The notes under the pieces: model-generated
Databases searched by the model: none
What the model was told of the DNA's origin: nothing
Seen by the model: only the letters and a program-made list of their open reading frames with translations
Shown here: in pieces, positions 8,468 through 19,303 of the stretch
Position numbering within the stretch: position 1 is the stretch's first letter
Layout of the letters: each line of letters opens with the position of its first letter
Made by a program: the position numbers and the translations under genes
Assembly (NCBI RefSeq): GCF_000741765.1
Contig: NZ_JGZU01000009.1
Coordinates: forward strand, 86,882-150,881
Origin: Bifidobacterium tsurumiense
GTDB taxonomy: Bacteria; Actinomycetota; Actinomycetes; Actinomycetales; Bifidobacteriaceae
Direction of reading: 5' to 3'
Length of the DNA stretch: 64,000 nt

Positions 8468-10069
8468 CTATTCCTCGGCGACCAATTCCAGATAGGTGTC
8501 ATTCCACAAATCCTCATCACCATCGGGCATCAACAGGACTCGTTCCGGCTTCAGGGCCTGTACGGCACCCTCGTCATGGGTGACCAGCACAATCGCGCCT
8601 TCATACTTGGCAATGGCTTTGAGGATCTCTTCGCGAGAGGCGGGGTCAAGATTATTGGTGGGCTCATCGAGAAGCAGCACATTTGCACGCGAGGTCACCA
8701 AAGCCGCCAACGCAAGGCGAGTCTTTTCTCCGCCTGAGAGCACATGCGCTGGTTTCATGGCGTCATCGCCGGAAAACAGGAAGCTACCGAGAATAGAGCG
8801 TGCGTGCGTATCATCCAATTCAGGAGCCACATGTTGCAGATTCTCCAGCACAGTGGCATCCATTTCAAGGGTGTCATGTTCCTGGGCAAAGTAACCTATC
8901 TTGCATCCATGGCCATAATCCACAACACCTGTGTCGGGCTGTTCCTCACCGGCCAATATGCGCAGGGTCGTGGTTTTGCCGGCGCCGTTGTAGCCAAGAA
9001 TCACCACACGGGAGCCCTTATCAATGGCAAGGTTGATTCCGGCAAAAACGATATTCGAGCCGAATGCCTTGGAAATATCCTTGGCCATAATCGGGGTGCG
9101 TCCGCATGGCGCAGGTTCCGGGAAGCGGATATCCGCCACTTTCTCTTTTTTCTGCGCTTCGCTGGTTTCTGAAAGCAACCGTTCGGCACGGCGCATCATA
9201 TTCTGTGCGGCGACGGCCTTGGTGGCCTTCGCATGCAAACGTATGCCTTGTTTCATAAGGCGTTCGGCTTTTTTCTCTGCGACTTCGCGCTCGCGACGAC
9301 GGCGTTCCTCGTCAACCACGCGCTGGTGCAGATAGGCCTTCCAGCCAAGGGAATACATGTCAATCTGGCCAAGCTGCGCATCCAGATGCCAGACCTTGTT
9401 CACGACCTCATCCAGCAATTCGGTTGAGTGGGATATGACGAGGAATCCTCCCTCGAAACGCTTGAGATATCCGCGCAGCCATTCGATTGAATCGGCATCC
9501 AAATGGTTGGTGGGCTCATCGAGTATCAGCGTATCGGCATCGGAAAACAGAATGCGAGCCAGCTCGATACGTCGACGCTGTCCGCCGGATAACGTGCCCA
9601 AAGGCTGTTGCATCACTTCCTGAGGAAGTCCCAGGCTGTCGGCCATGGCTATGGCTTCTGATTGCGCGGCATAGCCGCCAGCCTTGTCGAAATCCTGCAT
9701 GGCTTTGTCGTACCGGTTCATGGCCTTGGTCATAATATCCGGATCGGGATTGGTCATATCGCGCTCGGCCTTGCGCATACGCGATATTATAGCGGCGATG
9801 TCACGGGCGCTCATCATGCGATCCAAGGCGGTCTGCTCGGGGTCGTCGGCATGGGTGTCCTGCGGCAAATACCCCAGTTTGCCGCTGATGCGCACTTTTC
9901 CTGCCGCAGGCAGCATATCCGAAGTGATGACGCGGGTGAGTGTGGTCTTGCCTGCGCCATTGCGCCCTACCAGACCGATTTTGTCGCCCTTGCCGACATG
10001 GAAGTCAGTGGCATGCAACAGTGTGCGTGCACCGATTTGAATCTCCAGTCCCTGTGCGTCAATCGCCAT
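8468..10069 (-). CDS. ABC-F family ATPase
   Basis: A soluble protein of 533 residues with two ABC domains and no membrane segment, the hallmark of ABC-F ribosome-associated factors. Walker A sequences are VGRNGAGKTT (about residue 35) and LGYNGAGKTT (about 355). Signature motifs are LSGGQRRR and LSGGEKTR. Walker B/linker regions read LILDEPTNHLD and LLLDEPTNNLD. The inter-domain linker (about 240-300) is highly charged and probably coiled-coil, as expected for the element that reaches the ribosomal P site. The ATG at 10069 has AGG a few bases upstream. Members include translation factors and antibiotic-protection proteins; the sequence alone does not separate these. Confidence 0.92.
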   Translation of the reverse strand: MAIDAQGLEIQIGARTLLHATDFHVGKGDKIGLVGRNGAGKTTLTRVITSDMLPAAGKVRISGKLGYLPQDTHADDPEQTALDRMMSARDIAAIISRMRKAERDMTNPDPDIMTKAMNRYDKAMQDFDKAGGYAAQSEAIAMADSLGLPQEVMQQPLGTLSGGQRRRIELARILFSDADTLILDEPTNHLDADSIEWLRGYLKRFEGGFLVISHSTELLDEVVNKVWHLDAQLGQIDMYSLGWKAYLHQRVVDEERRRREREVAEKKAERLMKQGIRLHAKATKAVAAQNMMRRAERLLSETSEAQKKEKVADIRFPEPAPCGRTPIMAKDISKAFGSNIVFAGINLAIDKGSRVVILGYNGAGKTTTLRILAGEEQPDTGVVDYGHGCKIGYFAQEHDTLEMDATVLENLQHVAPELDDTHARSILGSFLFSGDDAMKPAHVLSGGEKTRLALAALVTSRANVLLLDEPTNNLDPASREEILKAIAKYEGAIVLVTHDEGAVQALKPERVLLMPDGDEDLWNDTYLELVAEE

Positions 10070-10304
10070 ATTCGCTACCTGCTGTTCCTATCCGTAATCG
10101 CAACATCAAAACAATCCGGGGAATATCATAGCGAAGATATGCCGAAATCAATATGAACGATGGTGTGAAATCGACACATTCCCTGAATGGAGACCTCCCG
10201 CAGTGTTGTAAGTGTCTCATGCCCTGAGCGAATTCAACGGTTCCTGTGCTCAGCTTGAAGATTAGAATTGCTCAGTCGAAGCCAAAGTGTAGGTTTGCAG
10301 TAGT

Positions 10305-10318
10305 CGAACAAGTGTTCG
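10305..10318. promoter_or_regulatory. LexA (SOS) box upstream of uvrA
   Basis: CGAAC-AAGT-GTTCG is a perfect palindromic match to the Gram-positive/actinobacterial LexA box CGAAC-N4-GTTCG. It lies 42 bases before the chosen uvrA start, where it can cover a promoter. DNA-damage induction of uvrA is inferred. Confidence 0.85.
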
Positions 10319-10360
10319 AAAATGTGTTGTGCATACGGTATTCTTGAGGCAGTAAGAACG

Positions 10361-13360
10361 ATGACGGAGGTAGCGGTGGCATCCACCCAGACAGCGCAAC
10401 GGGCTATGGCTGAACATGTCCTTGACAGTGAGTCTTTTTTGCAGCAGGAGTTGGCCAAGGCTCCGATCGTCGATCATAATGGTTCACTCGTGGCTGATAT
10501 CAGTCATATCCCAAGTGATTTGAAGATCACGATTCAGGGGGCGAGGGAGCATAATCTTCGCAATGCCGATCTTTCCATCCCTCGCAATCGCATGGTGGTG
10601 TTCACTGGCCTGTCCGGATCGGGGAAGTCCTCTCTGGCTTTTGACACCTTATTCGCCGAAGGTCAACGGCGGTATGTGGAGTCCCTGAGTGCATATGCGC
10701 GTCAATTCTTGGGGCAAATGGACAAGCCGGATGTGGATTTCATAGAGGGGTTGAGCCCGGCGGTTTCCATTGACCAGAAAACCACCAACCGCAATCCGCG
10801 TTCCACTGTGGGTACCATTACGGAGATCTATGATTATCTGCGTTTGCTCTTCGCCCGAACCGGCATACCGCACTGTCCTGAGTGCGGCGAGTTGGTGAGC
10901 GCCCAAACTCCTCAGCAAATGGTTGATGCATTGCTGCAGCAACCCGAGAGAACCCGTTTTCAGATTTTGGCTCCCGTGGTGCGCGGAAGAAAAGGCGAAT
11001 TCACTGATTTGCTTGAGTTGCTGCGCTCTGATGGATATGCTCGAGCGCTTATCGACGGGGAAATGCGCCAACTCTCTGACGACATCACATTGACCAAGCA
11101 AAAGAAGCACACCATAGAAGTGGTAGTGGATCGCTTGGTGATCAAGGATGGCATTCGGCAACGTTTGACCGATTCGGTTGAAACGGCACTGCGTCTTGCC
11201 AAAGGCGTCATGATCGCCGATTTCGTGGATTTGCCGGAAGATGATGACCAGCGCCGTCGACCTTTCTCAGAACATCGCGCATGCCCGAATGGTCATCAGC
11301 TGGAATTGGATGAGATCGAACCGCGAACCTTCTCCTTCAACGCGCCTTATGGTGCATGCCCCGTATGCACGGGTATCGGGTACAGTTTGGAAATCGATCC
11401 TGAGCTGGTTATCCCGGATCCAAGCAAAACCCTGAATGAGGGCGCCATCGAGCCTTGGGGAATGAGCAAGAGTTCGGGGGAATACTATCGCCATGTGCTC
11501 GAAGGCCTTGGCGAGGACCTGGGATTCGACCTCGACACTCCTTGGAAGAAGCTCTCCGAAGATATTCGCCATGCGATCATGTACGGTCATGATTTCAAGG
11601 TCAAGGTATCATACCGCAACCGTTGGGGGCGTCAGCGGGAATATTCCACCGGTTTTGAAGGCGTGGTGCGCACGCTTAAGCGACGCCATGAGGAAACCGA
11701 TTCCGACCAGATGAAGCAGTACTACGAGTCATATATGCGCGAAGTGCCATGCCAGGCATGCCACGGGCGCAGGCTTCGTCCTGAAGTGCTGGCAGTCACT
11801 GTTTCCGATCAATCGATTGCCGACGTATGCGATATGCCTGTCGAAAGCAGTCTGCGTTGGGTCAATGCATTGCATCTTGAAGGTGCTGCGGCACAGATTG
11901 CAGGAGAAGTGCTTAAGGAAATTCGCGCTCGTTTGGGCTTCCTGAACGATGTGGGCTTGAATTATCTGACGCTGTCTCGGGCGGCCAAGACCCTGTCCGG
12001 CGGCGAGGCGCAGCGCATCAGGCTTGCCACGCAAATCGGTTCAGGACTTGTCGGCGTGATGTACGTACTAGATGAGCCATCCATCGGACTGCATCAGCGA
12101 GACAATGAACGGCTCATTGAAACCCTGCATCATCTGCGTGATTTGGGCAATACTTTGGTAGTTGTTGAACATGATGAAGACACCATAGAACGCGCCGATT
12201 GGCTGGTCGATATCGGACCGGGCGCAGGCGAGCATGGCGGGGAAGTGGTCTACAGCGGACCTGCCGCACATATTGTGGATGCCAAACGCTCGATTACCGG
12301 AGATTACATTGCCGGTCGGCGTTCCATAGCGGTGCCGAGCAAGCGCAGAAAAGTGCGCAAGACGAAGCAGCTCAAAGTGGTGGGGGCTCGGGAGAACAAT
12401 CTGAAATCCCTGGATGTGTCCTTCCCCTTGGGAGTGATGACATGCGTCACCGGCGTGTCTGGATCAGGAAAGTCCACCTTGGTGAATTCCATCCTGTATC
12501 CGGTGCTTGCGGACAAGCTCAATGGAGCTCGCATCGTTCCCGGCAAGCACACGCGCGTGGAAGGTGTGGATCAGTGCGACAAAGTGATCCACGTCGATCA
12601 AAATCCAATCGGACGAACACCACGATCCAATCCCGCCACATACACGGGTGTGTGGGATAAGATTCGTGCCCTGTTTGCCAAAACCCCAGAGGCTCAGGTG
12701 CGCGGCTATGGTCCAGGTCGGTTCTCCTTCAACGTCAAGGGCGGCCGATGCGAAGCCTGCCACGGTGACGGCACTTTGAAAATCGAAATGAACTTTCTGC
12801 CTGATGTGTATGTCGAGTGCGAGGTCTGCCATGGCAAGCGATACAATCGCGAAACCCTGGAAGTGCTGTACAACGGCAAATCCGTGGCGGATGTGTTGAA
12901 TATGCCCATTGAAGAGGCTGCGGTGTTCTTCAAGGCATATCCTTCTATCGCTCGTTATCTCGACACCTTGGTGCAGGTGGGTTTGGGATACATCCGTTTG
13001 GGTCAGCCGGCACCGACCCTCTCAGGAGGTGAGTCCCAGCGAGTCAAGCTCGCCACCGAATTGCAGCGCAGGTCGACAGGCAAAACCGTGTATATCCTTG
13101 ATGAGCCGACGACTGGTTTGCACTTTGAGGATGTGCGCAAATTGCTGGTGGTCTTGCAGGGATTGGTCGATAAGGGCAATTCCGTAATCGTCATCGAGCA
13201 TAATCTCGATGTGGTCAAGTCAGCGGACTGGCTGATTGATCTGGGGCCGGAAGGCGGCAGCGGCGGTGGAACCATCGTCGCGCAAGGCACCCCTGAGCAA
13301 GTGGCCCAATGTGAGGAAAGCTGGACAGGGCGGTTCCTCAAGCCAATGCTTGGAGCATAA
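10361..13360 (+). CDS. uvrA: Excinuclease ABC subunit A
   Basis: DNA-damage recognition ATPase of nucleotide excision repair, working with UvrB and UvrC. About 999 residues, near family length. Walker A motifs are GLSGSGKSS (first domain) and GVSGSGKST (second). Signature motifs are [12 protein letters not shown] and [12 protein letters not shown]. Zinc-binding cysteine clusters CPECGEL, CPVC, CEAC and CEVC are present. The ATG at 10361 is preceded by GAGG at 11 bases; the frame extends 13 codons further upstream but that start overlaps the LexA box region. uvrC follows in the same direction after 185 bases. Confidence 0.97.
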   Translation: MTEVAVASTQTAQRAMAEHVLDSESFLQQELAKAPIVDHNGSLVADISHIPSDLKITIQGAREHNLRNADLSIPRNRMVVFTGLSGSGKSSLAFDTLFAEGQRRYVESLSAYARQFLGQMDKPDVDFIEGLSPAVSIDQKTTNRNPRSTVGTITEIYDYLRLLFARTGIPHCPECGELVSAQTPQQMVDALLQQPERTRFQILAPVVRGRKGEFTDLLELLRSDGYARALIDGEMRQLSDDITLTKQKKHTIEVVVDRLVIKDGIRQRLTDSVETALRLAKGVMIADFVDLPEDDDQRRRPFSEHRACPNGHQLELDEIEPRTFSFNAPYGACPVCTGIGYSLEIDPELVIPDPSKTLNEGAIEPWGMSKSSGEYYRHVLEGLGEDLGFDLDTPWKKLSEDIRHAIMYGHDFKVKVSYRNRWGRQREYSTGFEGVVRTLKRRHEETDSDQMKQYYESYMREVPCQACHGRRLRPEVLAVTVSDQSIADVCDMPVESSLRWVNALHLEGAAAQIAGEVLKEIRARLGFLNDVGLNYLTLSRAAKTLSGGEAQRIRLATQIGSGLVGVMYVLDEPSIGLHQRDNERLIETLHHLRDLGNTLVVVEHDEDTIERADWLVDIGPGAGEHGGEVVYSGPAAHIVDAKRSITGDYIAGRRSIAVPSKRRKVRKTKQLKVVGARENNLKSLDVSFPLGVMTCVTGVSGSGKSTLVNSILYPVLADKLNGARIVPGKHTRVEGVDQCDKVIHVDQNPIGRTPRSNPATYTGVWDKIRALFAKTPEAQVRGYGPGRFSFNVKGGRCEACHGDGTLKIEMNFLPDVYVECEVCHGKRYNRETLEVLYNGKSVADVLNMPIEEAAVFFKAYPSIARYLDTLVQVGLGYIRLGQPAPTLSGGESQRVKLATELQRRSTGKTVYILDEPTTGLHFEDVRKLLVVLQGLVDKGNSVIVIEHNLDVVKSADWLIDLGPEGGSGGGTIVAQGTPEQVAQCEESWTGRFLKPMLGA

Positions 13361-13410
13361 TCCGAGACTGGTTGAGACCAATACCGGCAGAAATGGGCTG
13401 GCGATGCGTG

Positions 13411-13446
13411 GTTGACTGGAAAGTTGACTTGAGGGTTGACTGGAAA
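13411..13446 (+). repeat. Three tandem 12-base repeats upstream of uvrC
   Basis: GTTGACTGGAAA, GTTGACTTGAGG and GTTGACTGGAAA follow each other without gaps, 100 bases before uvrC. Each contains TTGAC, like a -35 element. They may be a factor-binding array or only a slipped repeat. Confidence 0.7.
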
Positions 13447-13545
13447 ATGCGGGCGATGGCGTGGCCATTCATTAACTGAACTATGCATCGCATACGCTTA
13501 TGGCAATGCGGTGAAAACCGATCGGAACAAGGAAGGTGCGGCACC

Positions 13546-16026
13546 ATGGCAGTCTTCGAACGGCATAGTCCGGAAGTGTGGCGACGCACTGCGCGATTGT
13601 TGCAAGACGAATCCACCGGCGCTTCCGGGTCATTGGCCGAGAGTGATCAGTCATCGGTTAATGCGAACGGCGCACCCCTGCTCGGAGACACTCGTGACCT
13701 CTTCCGTCCAAAAACTTCAGATATTCCGGCGCAGCCAGGTGTATACAAATGGCGTGACGGGGATGGTCGAGTCATCTACGTCGGCAAAGCCAAAAGCCTG
13801 CGGAACCGATTGACCAATTATTTCCAGCCGCTCAACCAGTTGCATCCCAGAACGCAGACGATGGTGCTGACGGCACGCAGCCTTGAATGGACTGTGGTGG
13901 GTACCGAACTCGAAGCACTCACTTTGGAATATACGTGGATCAAGGAATTCGATCCGCGATTCAATGTGGTATTCCGCGATGATAAGACCTACCCTTATCT
14001 TGCTGTATCAGTAGGCGAGTCAGTGCCGCGCGTATGGGTGACGAGAAGCCGTAAGCGCAGGGACAGCCGGTATTTTGGACCATACGCGAAAGTCTGGAAT
14101 CTGCGGCATAGCCTAGATGGCTTGCTGAAGACTTTTCCTGTACGTACATGTAGCAACGGAGTATTTCGCAAAGCCCAACTCACCGGAAGACCTTGTCTGC
14201 TTGCCTCGATTGGAAAATGCTCGGCACCGTGCGTCGGACGAATCAGTGTCAAGGAACATAGGGCGCAATGCGAACGTCTCGTCGGTGTGCTCACCGGACG
14301 CGTCGGCAGGTCATACATCGCCCAGTTGACTCGGGATATGAAGGCCGCCAGCGCCGATCTGGAGTTCGAAAAGGCCGCAAAGCTGCGCGATGACATACAG
14401 ATGCTGCAAACCGTGATTGAGCAGAATGCGGTTGTTTTCGATCAGGATGTCGATGCCGATGTTTTCGGCATCGATTCAGACGAACTCGAAGCATCTGTTC
14501 ACGCGTTCTTCGTTCGCTCGGGATCCATTCGTGGTGAGCGCAACTGGAGCGTGGAGCGCGTTGAGGATATCGAAGACAGTGAGCTGATGGCCGACCTCAT
14601 CGTTCAGGTGTATTCCGACATGATGGGCGAGCGTCAGGCTTCTGACAGGCCAGAGCAAACTGAAGATACCTCATATGCGCACGAAGAGGATGTCGAAGAC
14701 GGGCAGAATCGTCAAGCGATTGCAATTGAAGAGCGACGTGATGCATTAGGCGTCACGCAAAGCCTTACGGCAACCGACAGTATCTCCCGCGCACAGGCCA
14801 CAAGGAACCGGCGTGAACGCCAAGAGCAGACAGGACGTTCGGATCTGCTTTCGCCTATCTCGCCTGTTCCCAGGGAGGTTATCGTCCCCATCGAACCTGC
14901 GCGAAAGTCTGAGTTGGAGACGTTGCTCAGTGGTATGCGGGGGAGTGCGGTAACCATTCGTGTGGCAAGTCGTGGCGAGAAGAAAGCACTTATGGATCGA
15001 GCCAATGAGAATGCTCGACAGGCATTGCAACGCAGCAAGATGAGCCGTATCTCAGATATTGGCGCAAGAACCCAGGCCATGAATGATGTGGCCAAGGCTT
15101 TGGGGCTGTCTCAGGCCCCTCTGCGCATTGAATGCTACGATATCTCGAATACTGTCGCAGGGGCGTTCCAGGTCGCTTCAATGGTGGTATTCGAAGACGG
15201 TATCGCCAAAAAATCCGAATACCGGCGTTTTGCCATCCGCGGCAAGGACGGCAAGGGCGCGGTCGATGATCTCAGCGCTTTGTACGAGACCCTGACTCGT
15301 CGTTTCAGGCACGGCAATATCGCAGGAGATAGTGGCGAAAGCATGGATAACGAACGCCGTGCCCAGCAAGCTCAGCACAATCAGCAAGCTCAGCAAGCAA
15401 CAACATCTCCATCATCAATTGCAGACAAGCCTGAACCTGATGGAAGCGCTGAACAAACGAAGCAGATCGAACCAACTTCACAGCACCCTGCACAGCAGAT
15501 GCCCCAAGAAGGGATCGTGCAACAGCATACGAATCGTCGTCATTTTGCCTATAAACCCAATCTGGTGGTGGTTGACGGCGGACAGCCTCAAGTCATGGCA
15601 GCGGCACGAGCTCTTGCGGATTCCGGAGTCAATGATGTGGCCGTATGCGGTTTGGCAAAGCGACTTGAGGAGGTCTGGGTGCCGGATGACGAGTATCCGA
15701 TTATTCTCAAACGCCAATCCGAAGGCATGTATTTATTACAGCGCGTTCGCGACGAGTCCCACCGCTTCGCCATAACCTATCACCGTCAGACCAGACGAAA
15801 AGGAGCTTTGCGCTCGGCCTTGGATGATATCCCAGGTATCGGCGAAGCCTACCAGAAGCGTTTGCTCAATGCTTTCGGTTCCGTACGGGCGATGCGTGAG
15901 GCCAGTATCGAACAACTCGAGTCAGTGAAGGGTGTCGGTCATGCCAAGGCGGAGTCCATTTATCAGGCCTTGCATTCGCAAGACCAACCGACGAATGAGT
16001 CCCCGAACAGCAGTCCGGACGCATGA
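13546..16026 (+). CDS. uvrC: Excinuclease ABC subunit C
   Basis: Makes both incisions around damaged DNA during nucleotide excision repair. The GIY-YIG nuclease domain is N-terminal (PGVYKWRDGDGRVIYVGKAK, about residues 65-85), followed by a UVR motif (LEFEKAAKLRDDIQ), the RNase H-like second nuclease (IECYDISN and LVVVDGGQPQV) and two C-terminal helix-hairpin-helix motifs (DDIPGIGEAYQKRLL). At about 826 residues it is much longer than the usual 600-680, because of two hydrophilic insertions, one around residues 390-450 and a Gln/Ser/Pro-rich one around 595-665 inside the second nuclease. The start at 13546 has AAGGAAGG eight bases upstream. Confidence 0.95.
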   Translation: MAVFERHSPEVWRRTARLLQDESTGASGSLAESDQSSVNANGAPLLGDTRDLFRPKTSDIPAQPGVYKWRDGDGRVIYVGKAKSLRNRLTNYFQPLNQLHPRTQTMVLTARSLEWTVVGTELEALTLEYTWIKEFDPRFNVVFRDDKTYPYLAVSVGESVPRVWVTRSRKRRDSRYFGPYAKVWNLRHSLDGLLKTFPVRTCSNGVFRKAQLTGRPCLLASIGKCSAPCVGRISVKEHRAQCERLVGVLTGRVGRSYIAQLTRDMKAASADLEFEKAAKLRDDIQMLQTVIEQNAVVFDQDVDADVFGIDSDELEASVHAFFVRSGSIRGERNWSVERVEDIEDSELMADLIVQVYSDMMGERQASDRPEQTEDTSYAHEEDVEDGQNRQAIAIEERRDALGVTQSLTATDSISRAQATRNRRERQEQTGRSDLLSPISPVPREVIVPIEPARKSELETLLSGMRGSAVTIRVASRGEKKALMDRANENARQALQRSKMSRISDIGARTQAMNDVAKALGLSQAPLRIECYDISNTVAGAFQVASMVVFEDGIAKKSEYRRFAIRGKDGKGAVDDLSALYETLTRRFRHGNIAGDSGESMDNERRAQQAQHNQQAQQATTSPSSIADKPEPDGSAEQTKQIEPTSQHPAQQMPQEGIVQQHTNRRHFAYKPNLVVVDGGQPQVMAAARALADSGVNDVAVCGLAKRLEEVWVPDDEYPIILKRQSEGMYLLQRVRDESHRFAITYHRQTRRKGALRSALDDIPGIGEAYQKRLLNAFGSVRAMREASIEQLESVKGVGHAKAESIYQALHSQDQPTNESPNSSPDA

Positions 16027-16102
16027 GTTGTGGGATGCTGTCCGGTGTCATGCAATGGCATAGAATGGTGTGAGTTTCGTCGATTCGTCCCTGAGAGAGG
16101 TG

Positions 16103-17020
16103 ATGGCGTTGCAGGAAACGGTTCAGCGGTGTGCAGTGCTGGGACAACCGATTGCTCACTCATTATCTCCTGTATTGCATATGGCGGCGTATCAAGCACT
16201 CGGATTGCAGGATTGGGTGTATGACCGTCGTGAGGTATCCCAGGAACAGCTACCGTCTTTTCTTCGAGAGCTCGATCCCAATTGGCGTGGGTTAAGCCTT
16301 ACCATGCCGCTCAAGCAGACGATTCTGCCCTTTGGACAACTTCGGGATGCGTGGTCGCAGGAGCTTCGCGTTGCCAACACGGCCGTATTCGACTGGAATG
16401 CCGAGAATGAGCCGAAAATCAATCTGTACAACACTGATGTCGAGGGCATCGTCAAAGCATTTGAGCATGCGTGGCACCAATATGAAACGCTTCCCTCAGT
16501 CAGCATGGCGATATCCTCCGAGCACAGAGAAAGGGCGGCAATTATCGGCAATGGCAATACGGCAAGTTCTGCCATGGCAGCGTGTACGGCAATGGCACAA
16601 CATGGAATCAGCGGTATCACCGTATTGGCGAGGCATCCAGACAAGAATCCATTTATCTCTGAAATCGCTGCGCGCCACGGTATGCAATGCGAAGTGGTTC
16701 CACTTGCCCAAGCGTGTGAAGTGTTGACGTCGAGTGCAATGGTGATAAGCACCTTGCCCGCTCATGCGGCGGATCCGATTGCCGATGCATTGGCATCTTC
16801 AGGGGTGAAATGTGCCGGATCATTGCTTGACGTGGCATATGATCCACGTCCTTCTCGGTTGCTCACAGCATGGGAAGGCTGCGGTGGCTTGGGCATCGGC
16901 GGAGAGGAGATGCTGTTGTATCAGGCAATCAAGCAGGTCCATCTGATCACAGGATGTGAAGAAGCTTTGGAATTTCATGTAGAACAAGCCATGAGAAGTG
17001 CGCTCGAGGAGGCTTTATGA
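16103..17020 (+). CDS. Shikimate dehydrogenase family protein
   Basis: AroE-type fold. Near the N-terminus CAVLGQPIAHSLSPVLHMAAY is the shikimate-binding signature, and LSLTMPLKQTILP carries the conserved Lys of the active site. The NADP-binding part contains AAIIGNGNTASSAMAAC, a slightly unusual form of the GxGGxxxA loop. C-terminal GLGIGGEEMLLYQAIKQ matches the family. The reaction is NADPH-dependent reduction of 3-dehydroshikimate. The start is uncertain: ATG 16103 follows GAGAGAGG closely, and the frame also opens at GTG 16070 without a ribosome site. Its last bases overlap rapZ by four, so the two are translationally coupled. A related quinate/shikimate role cannot be excluded. Confidence 0.87.
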   Translation: MALQETVQRCAVLGQPIAHSLSPVLHMAAYQALGLQDWVYDRREVSQEQLPSFLRELDPNWRGLSLTMPLKQTILPFGQLRDAWSQELRVANTAVFDWNAENEPKINLYNTDVEGIVKAFEHAWHQYETLPSVSMAISSEHRERAAIIGNGNTASSAMAACTAMAQHGISGITVLARHPDKNPFISEIAARHGMQCEVVPLAQACEVLTSSAMVISTLPAHAADPIADALASSGVKCAGSLLDVAYDPRPSRLLTAWEGCGGLGIGGEEMLLYQAIKQVHLITGCEEALEFHVEQAMRSALEEAL

Positions 17021-17982
17021 CCATGATGGACGAGGACGGCAAGCACTTGCACTTGGACGAATTGAAACAGCAATTGCAAGATGCCGATGTGAACGGGCAG
17101 AACCCTGATGATGAAATAGATGTTCTGCTGATAACCGGTATGAGCGGTGCAGGACGGTCCCATGCAGCGGATTGCATCGAGGATATGGGATGGTATGTGG
17201 TTGATAATCTCCCCCCGAAACTCCTTATTCCTCTGGTTGATATGATGACCTCAGGCTCGAAATTGCACAAGCTGGCGGCGGTTATCGACGTGCGTTCCCG
17301 CAGTTATTTCGATGATCTGGCAGCTGTGCTGAGCCATTTGGATGACCTTGGCGTCAAAACGCGGATTCTGTTCCTGGACGCCAGCAATGATGTACTTGTC
17401 AAACGGTATGAATCCGTGCGCAGGCCTCATCCTCTCCAAAAGGGAGGCAGGCTGATTGACGGAATCCTGGCTGAACGAGAATTGCTTGCGCATCTCAAAG
17501 AACGAGCCGATACGGTCATCGATACTTCGGCATTAAGCATCCATCAACTCTCTACCAAATTGTATGAGGCGATGCTGGGATCAGGACCGTCCACAGTGAG
17601 CGTGCATATATTCAGTTTCGGTTTCAAATACGGCATGCCAATCGATGCCGATTTCGTTGCCGATGTTCGTTTCCTGCCAAATCCGTATTGGGTGCCGAGT
17701 CTGCGTGAACTCACCGGTTTGGACAAACCGGTGAGCGATTATGTGCTCTCCAGCGATGGGGCAGTCGAATTCCTGGATGCGTACGAACAAGCTTTGAGCT
17801 GCGCTATCGAAGGATATGCCAAAGAAGATAAGCATTATGTCACCATCGCAATCGGATGCACAGGAGGGCAGCATCGTTCGGTGGCGATGAGCGAAGAATT
17901 GGCAAAGCGGCTTCGTGACCGTGGACTGTCCGTTAGCGTATCTGCAAGGGAACTTCGCAGGAAGCAGCGCGAAGGCCGATAG
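17017..17982 (+). CDS. rapZ: RapZ/YvcJ-family nucleotide-binding protein
   Basis: P-loop ATP/GTP-binding protein. Walker A reads ITGMSGAGRSHA (about residue 40) and VDNLPPKLL follows, both diagnostic of this family. The C-terminal domain with FKYGMP, DVRFLPNPYW and IGCTGGQHRSV is also characteristic. In E. coli RapZ adapts RNase E to a small RNA; in Gram-positives the role is unclear and linked to envelope metabolism and competence. The ATG has GAGGAGG and overlaps the preceding stop (ATGA). In many actinobacteria the next gene is yvcK, then whiA; here whiA follows directly after 222 bases. Confidence 0.93.
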   Translation: MTMMDEDGKHLHLDELKQQLQDADVNGQNPDDEIDVLLITGMSGAGRSHAADCIEDMGWYVVDNLPPKLLIPLVDMMTSGSKLHKLAAVIDVRSRSYFDDLAAVLSHLDDLGVKTRILFLDASNDVLVKRYESVRRPHPLQKGGRLIDGILAERELLAHLKERADTVIDTSALSIHQLSTKLYEAMLGSGPSTVSVHIFSFGFKYGMPIDADFVADVRFLPNPYWVPSLRELTGLDKPVSDYVLSSDGAVEFLDAYEQALSCAIEGYAKEDKHYVTIAIGCTGGQHRSVAMSEELAKRLRDRGLSVSVSARELRRKQREGR

Positions 17983-18204
17983 TCGAGGTCAGGCTCAGCT
18001 CCGTCCGTTTGCATGCTTCAAGCAGAACTTTGAAAAGGGCGAGATTATGCGGTATCGTATAACGGTCAGCGCCAACCATGCACTTGATGTTTGGCATAAT
18101 CTTGTCCAAGACCTTAGGTATCACAGAAAGCCGTGGCGTTGCGCAATATGACGAGCGTGAACGCATATAGGTAGTGCGAAGAACAGGAAGTAGGAGGTTG
18201 GCTC

Positions 18205-19146
18205 TTGGCGCTTCTCGACGATGTCAAAAGCGAACTTGCCGCAATCGAAAGCGAATTAGCTCCCGCCAAAATGGCTCAGGCGACAGCCATGATGCGTTTT
18301 GGTGGCGGCTTGCGCCCGGTAAACGGTCGAGCCATTATCAGGGCATCGTTTGATTCCCTTGATGCAGCCCAATGGCTGCAGGAAATGATCCAACAGCATT
18401 ATCAGCGAGAAGCTTCCTTGGTTCCGGTTTCGGTGGAGACACCGGCAGGAGTGGTGCATCGATACGATGTGGTCGTGGAGCGTGGAGCGACTGCCTTGGC
18501 GCTTCAGGCAGGTCTGCTCGACAGCCGCATGCGCTTGGTGAAGGGTTTGCCCGCTGAAATTGTCAGTGGCAATATCGCGCAGATCAAGGCGGCTTGGCGT
18601 GGTGCGTTTATGGCGCGTGGTTCGCTTTCGGCTCCGGGCAAGGCCAGCTATATGGAGATTATCTGTCCGACTCAGGAAGCTGCAATGGCTTTGCAGGGTG
18701 CCGCACGACGACTGGGCATTGGGGCGCGTGCAAGGCAGGTGCGGAGTTCTGAGCGCGTGACTTTGCGTGATCCGGATGCCATCGAGCGCATGCTGAACCT
18801 TATCGGGGCTCCTCGCTCGGCGCGTGAGTGGACTGGCAAGCGCGTAGATGGGGATTCGAGGGGCAAAGCCAATCGTTTGGCCAATTTTGACGATGCCAAT
18901 ATGCGTCGTTCCGCAAAAGCTGCCGCGGAAGCGAGTGAAAAGGTCCGCCATGCATTTGAGATTCTTGGCGATTCGGTACCGGAAAATCTTCGTGCAGCTG
19001 GTCAGCTTCGCCTCGATCATGGTGATGCAAGCCTTGAAGAGCTGGGACGTCTTGCAGAACCACCTATTACCAAGGATGCCATTGCCGGTCGCATCCGGCG
19101 TTTGCTGCAGTTGGCGGATAAAACAGAACGTGCACGGCGTCAGTAG
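18205..19146 (+). CDS. whiA: DNA-binding protein WhiA
   Basis: Conserved Gram-positive regulator with a degenerate LAGLIDADG homing-endonuclease-like N-terminal domain and a C-terminal helix-turn-helix. Recognisable parts are [40 protein letters not shown] and the C-terminal [20 protein letters not shown]. It acts in sporulation genes of Streptomyces and in division elsewhere. The chosen start is TTG at 18205 because GGAGG lies seven bases upstream; a TTG start would keep translation modest. At 313 residues it is family-typical. A strong terminator follows it. Confidence 0.94.
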   Translation: MALLDDVKSELAAIESELAPAKMAQATAMMRFGGGLRPVNGRAIIRASFDSLDAAQWLQEMIQQHYQREASLVPVSVETPAGVVHRYDVVVERGATALALQAGLLDSRMRLVKGLPAEIVSGNIAQIKAAWRGAFMARGSLSAPGKASYMEIICPTQEAAMALQGAARRLGIGARARQVRSSERVTLRDPDAIERMLNLIGAPRSAREWTGKRVDGDSRGKANRLANFDDANMRRSAKAAAEASEKVRHAFEILGDSVPENLRAAGQLRLDHGDASLEELGRLAEPPITKDAIAGRIRRLLQLADKTERARRQ

Positions 19147-19169
19147 TTTTTGGCGATATTAGGCCGCGG

Positions 19170-19201
19170 AGCCCTGTCCGGATTTGCTTTCGGACAGGGC
19201 T
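19170..19201 (+). terminator. Terminator after whiA
   Basis: An 11-bp perfect stem (AGCCCTGTCCG with its complement, 10-base loop) runs straight into a T tract. Confidence 0.9.
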
Positions 19202-19303
19202 TTTTGTTCGTTGTTGCTTGTATCATCGCAATTGGCGTATGTTCACGTCACGATCTTCCCGCAAGTGCACGCTGCGGTGTGTACGCGGTCAGAAAGGATA
19301 TTC

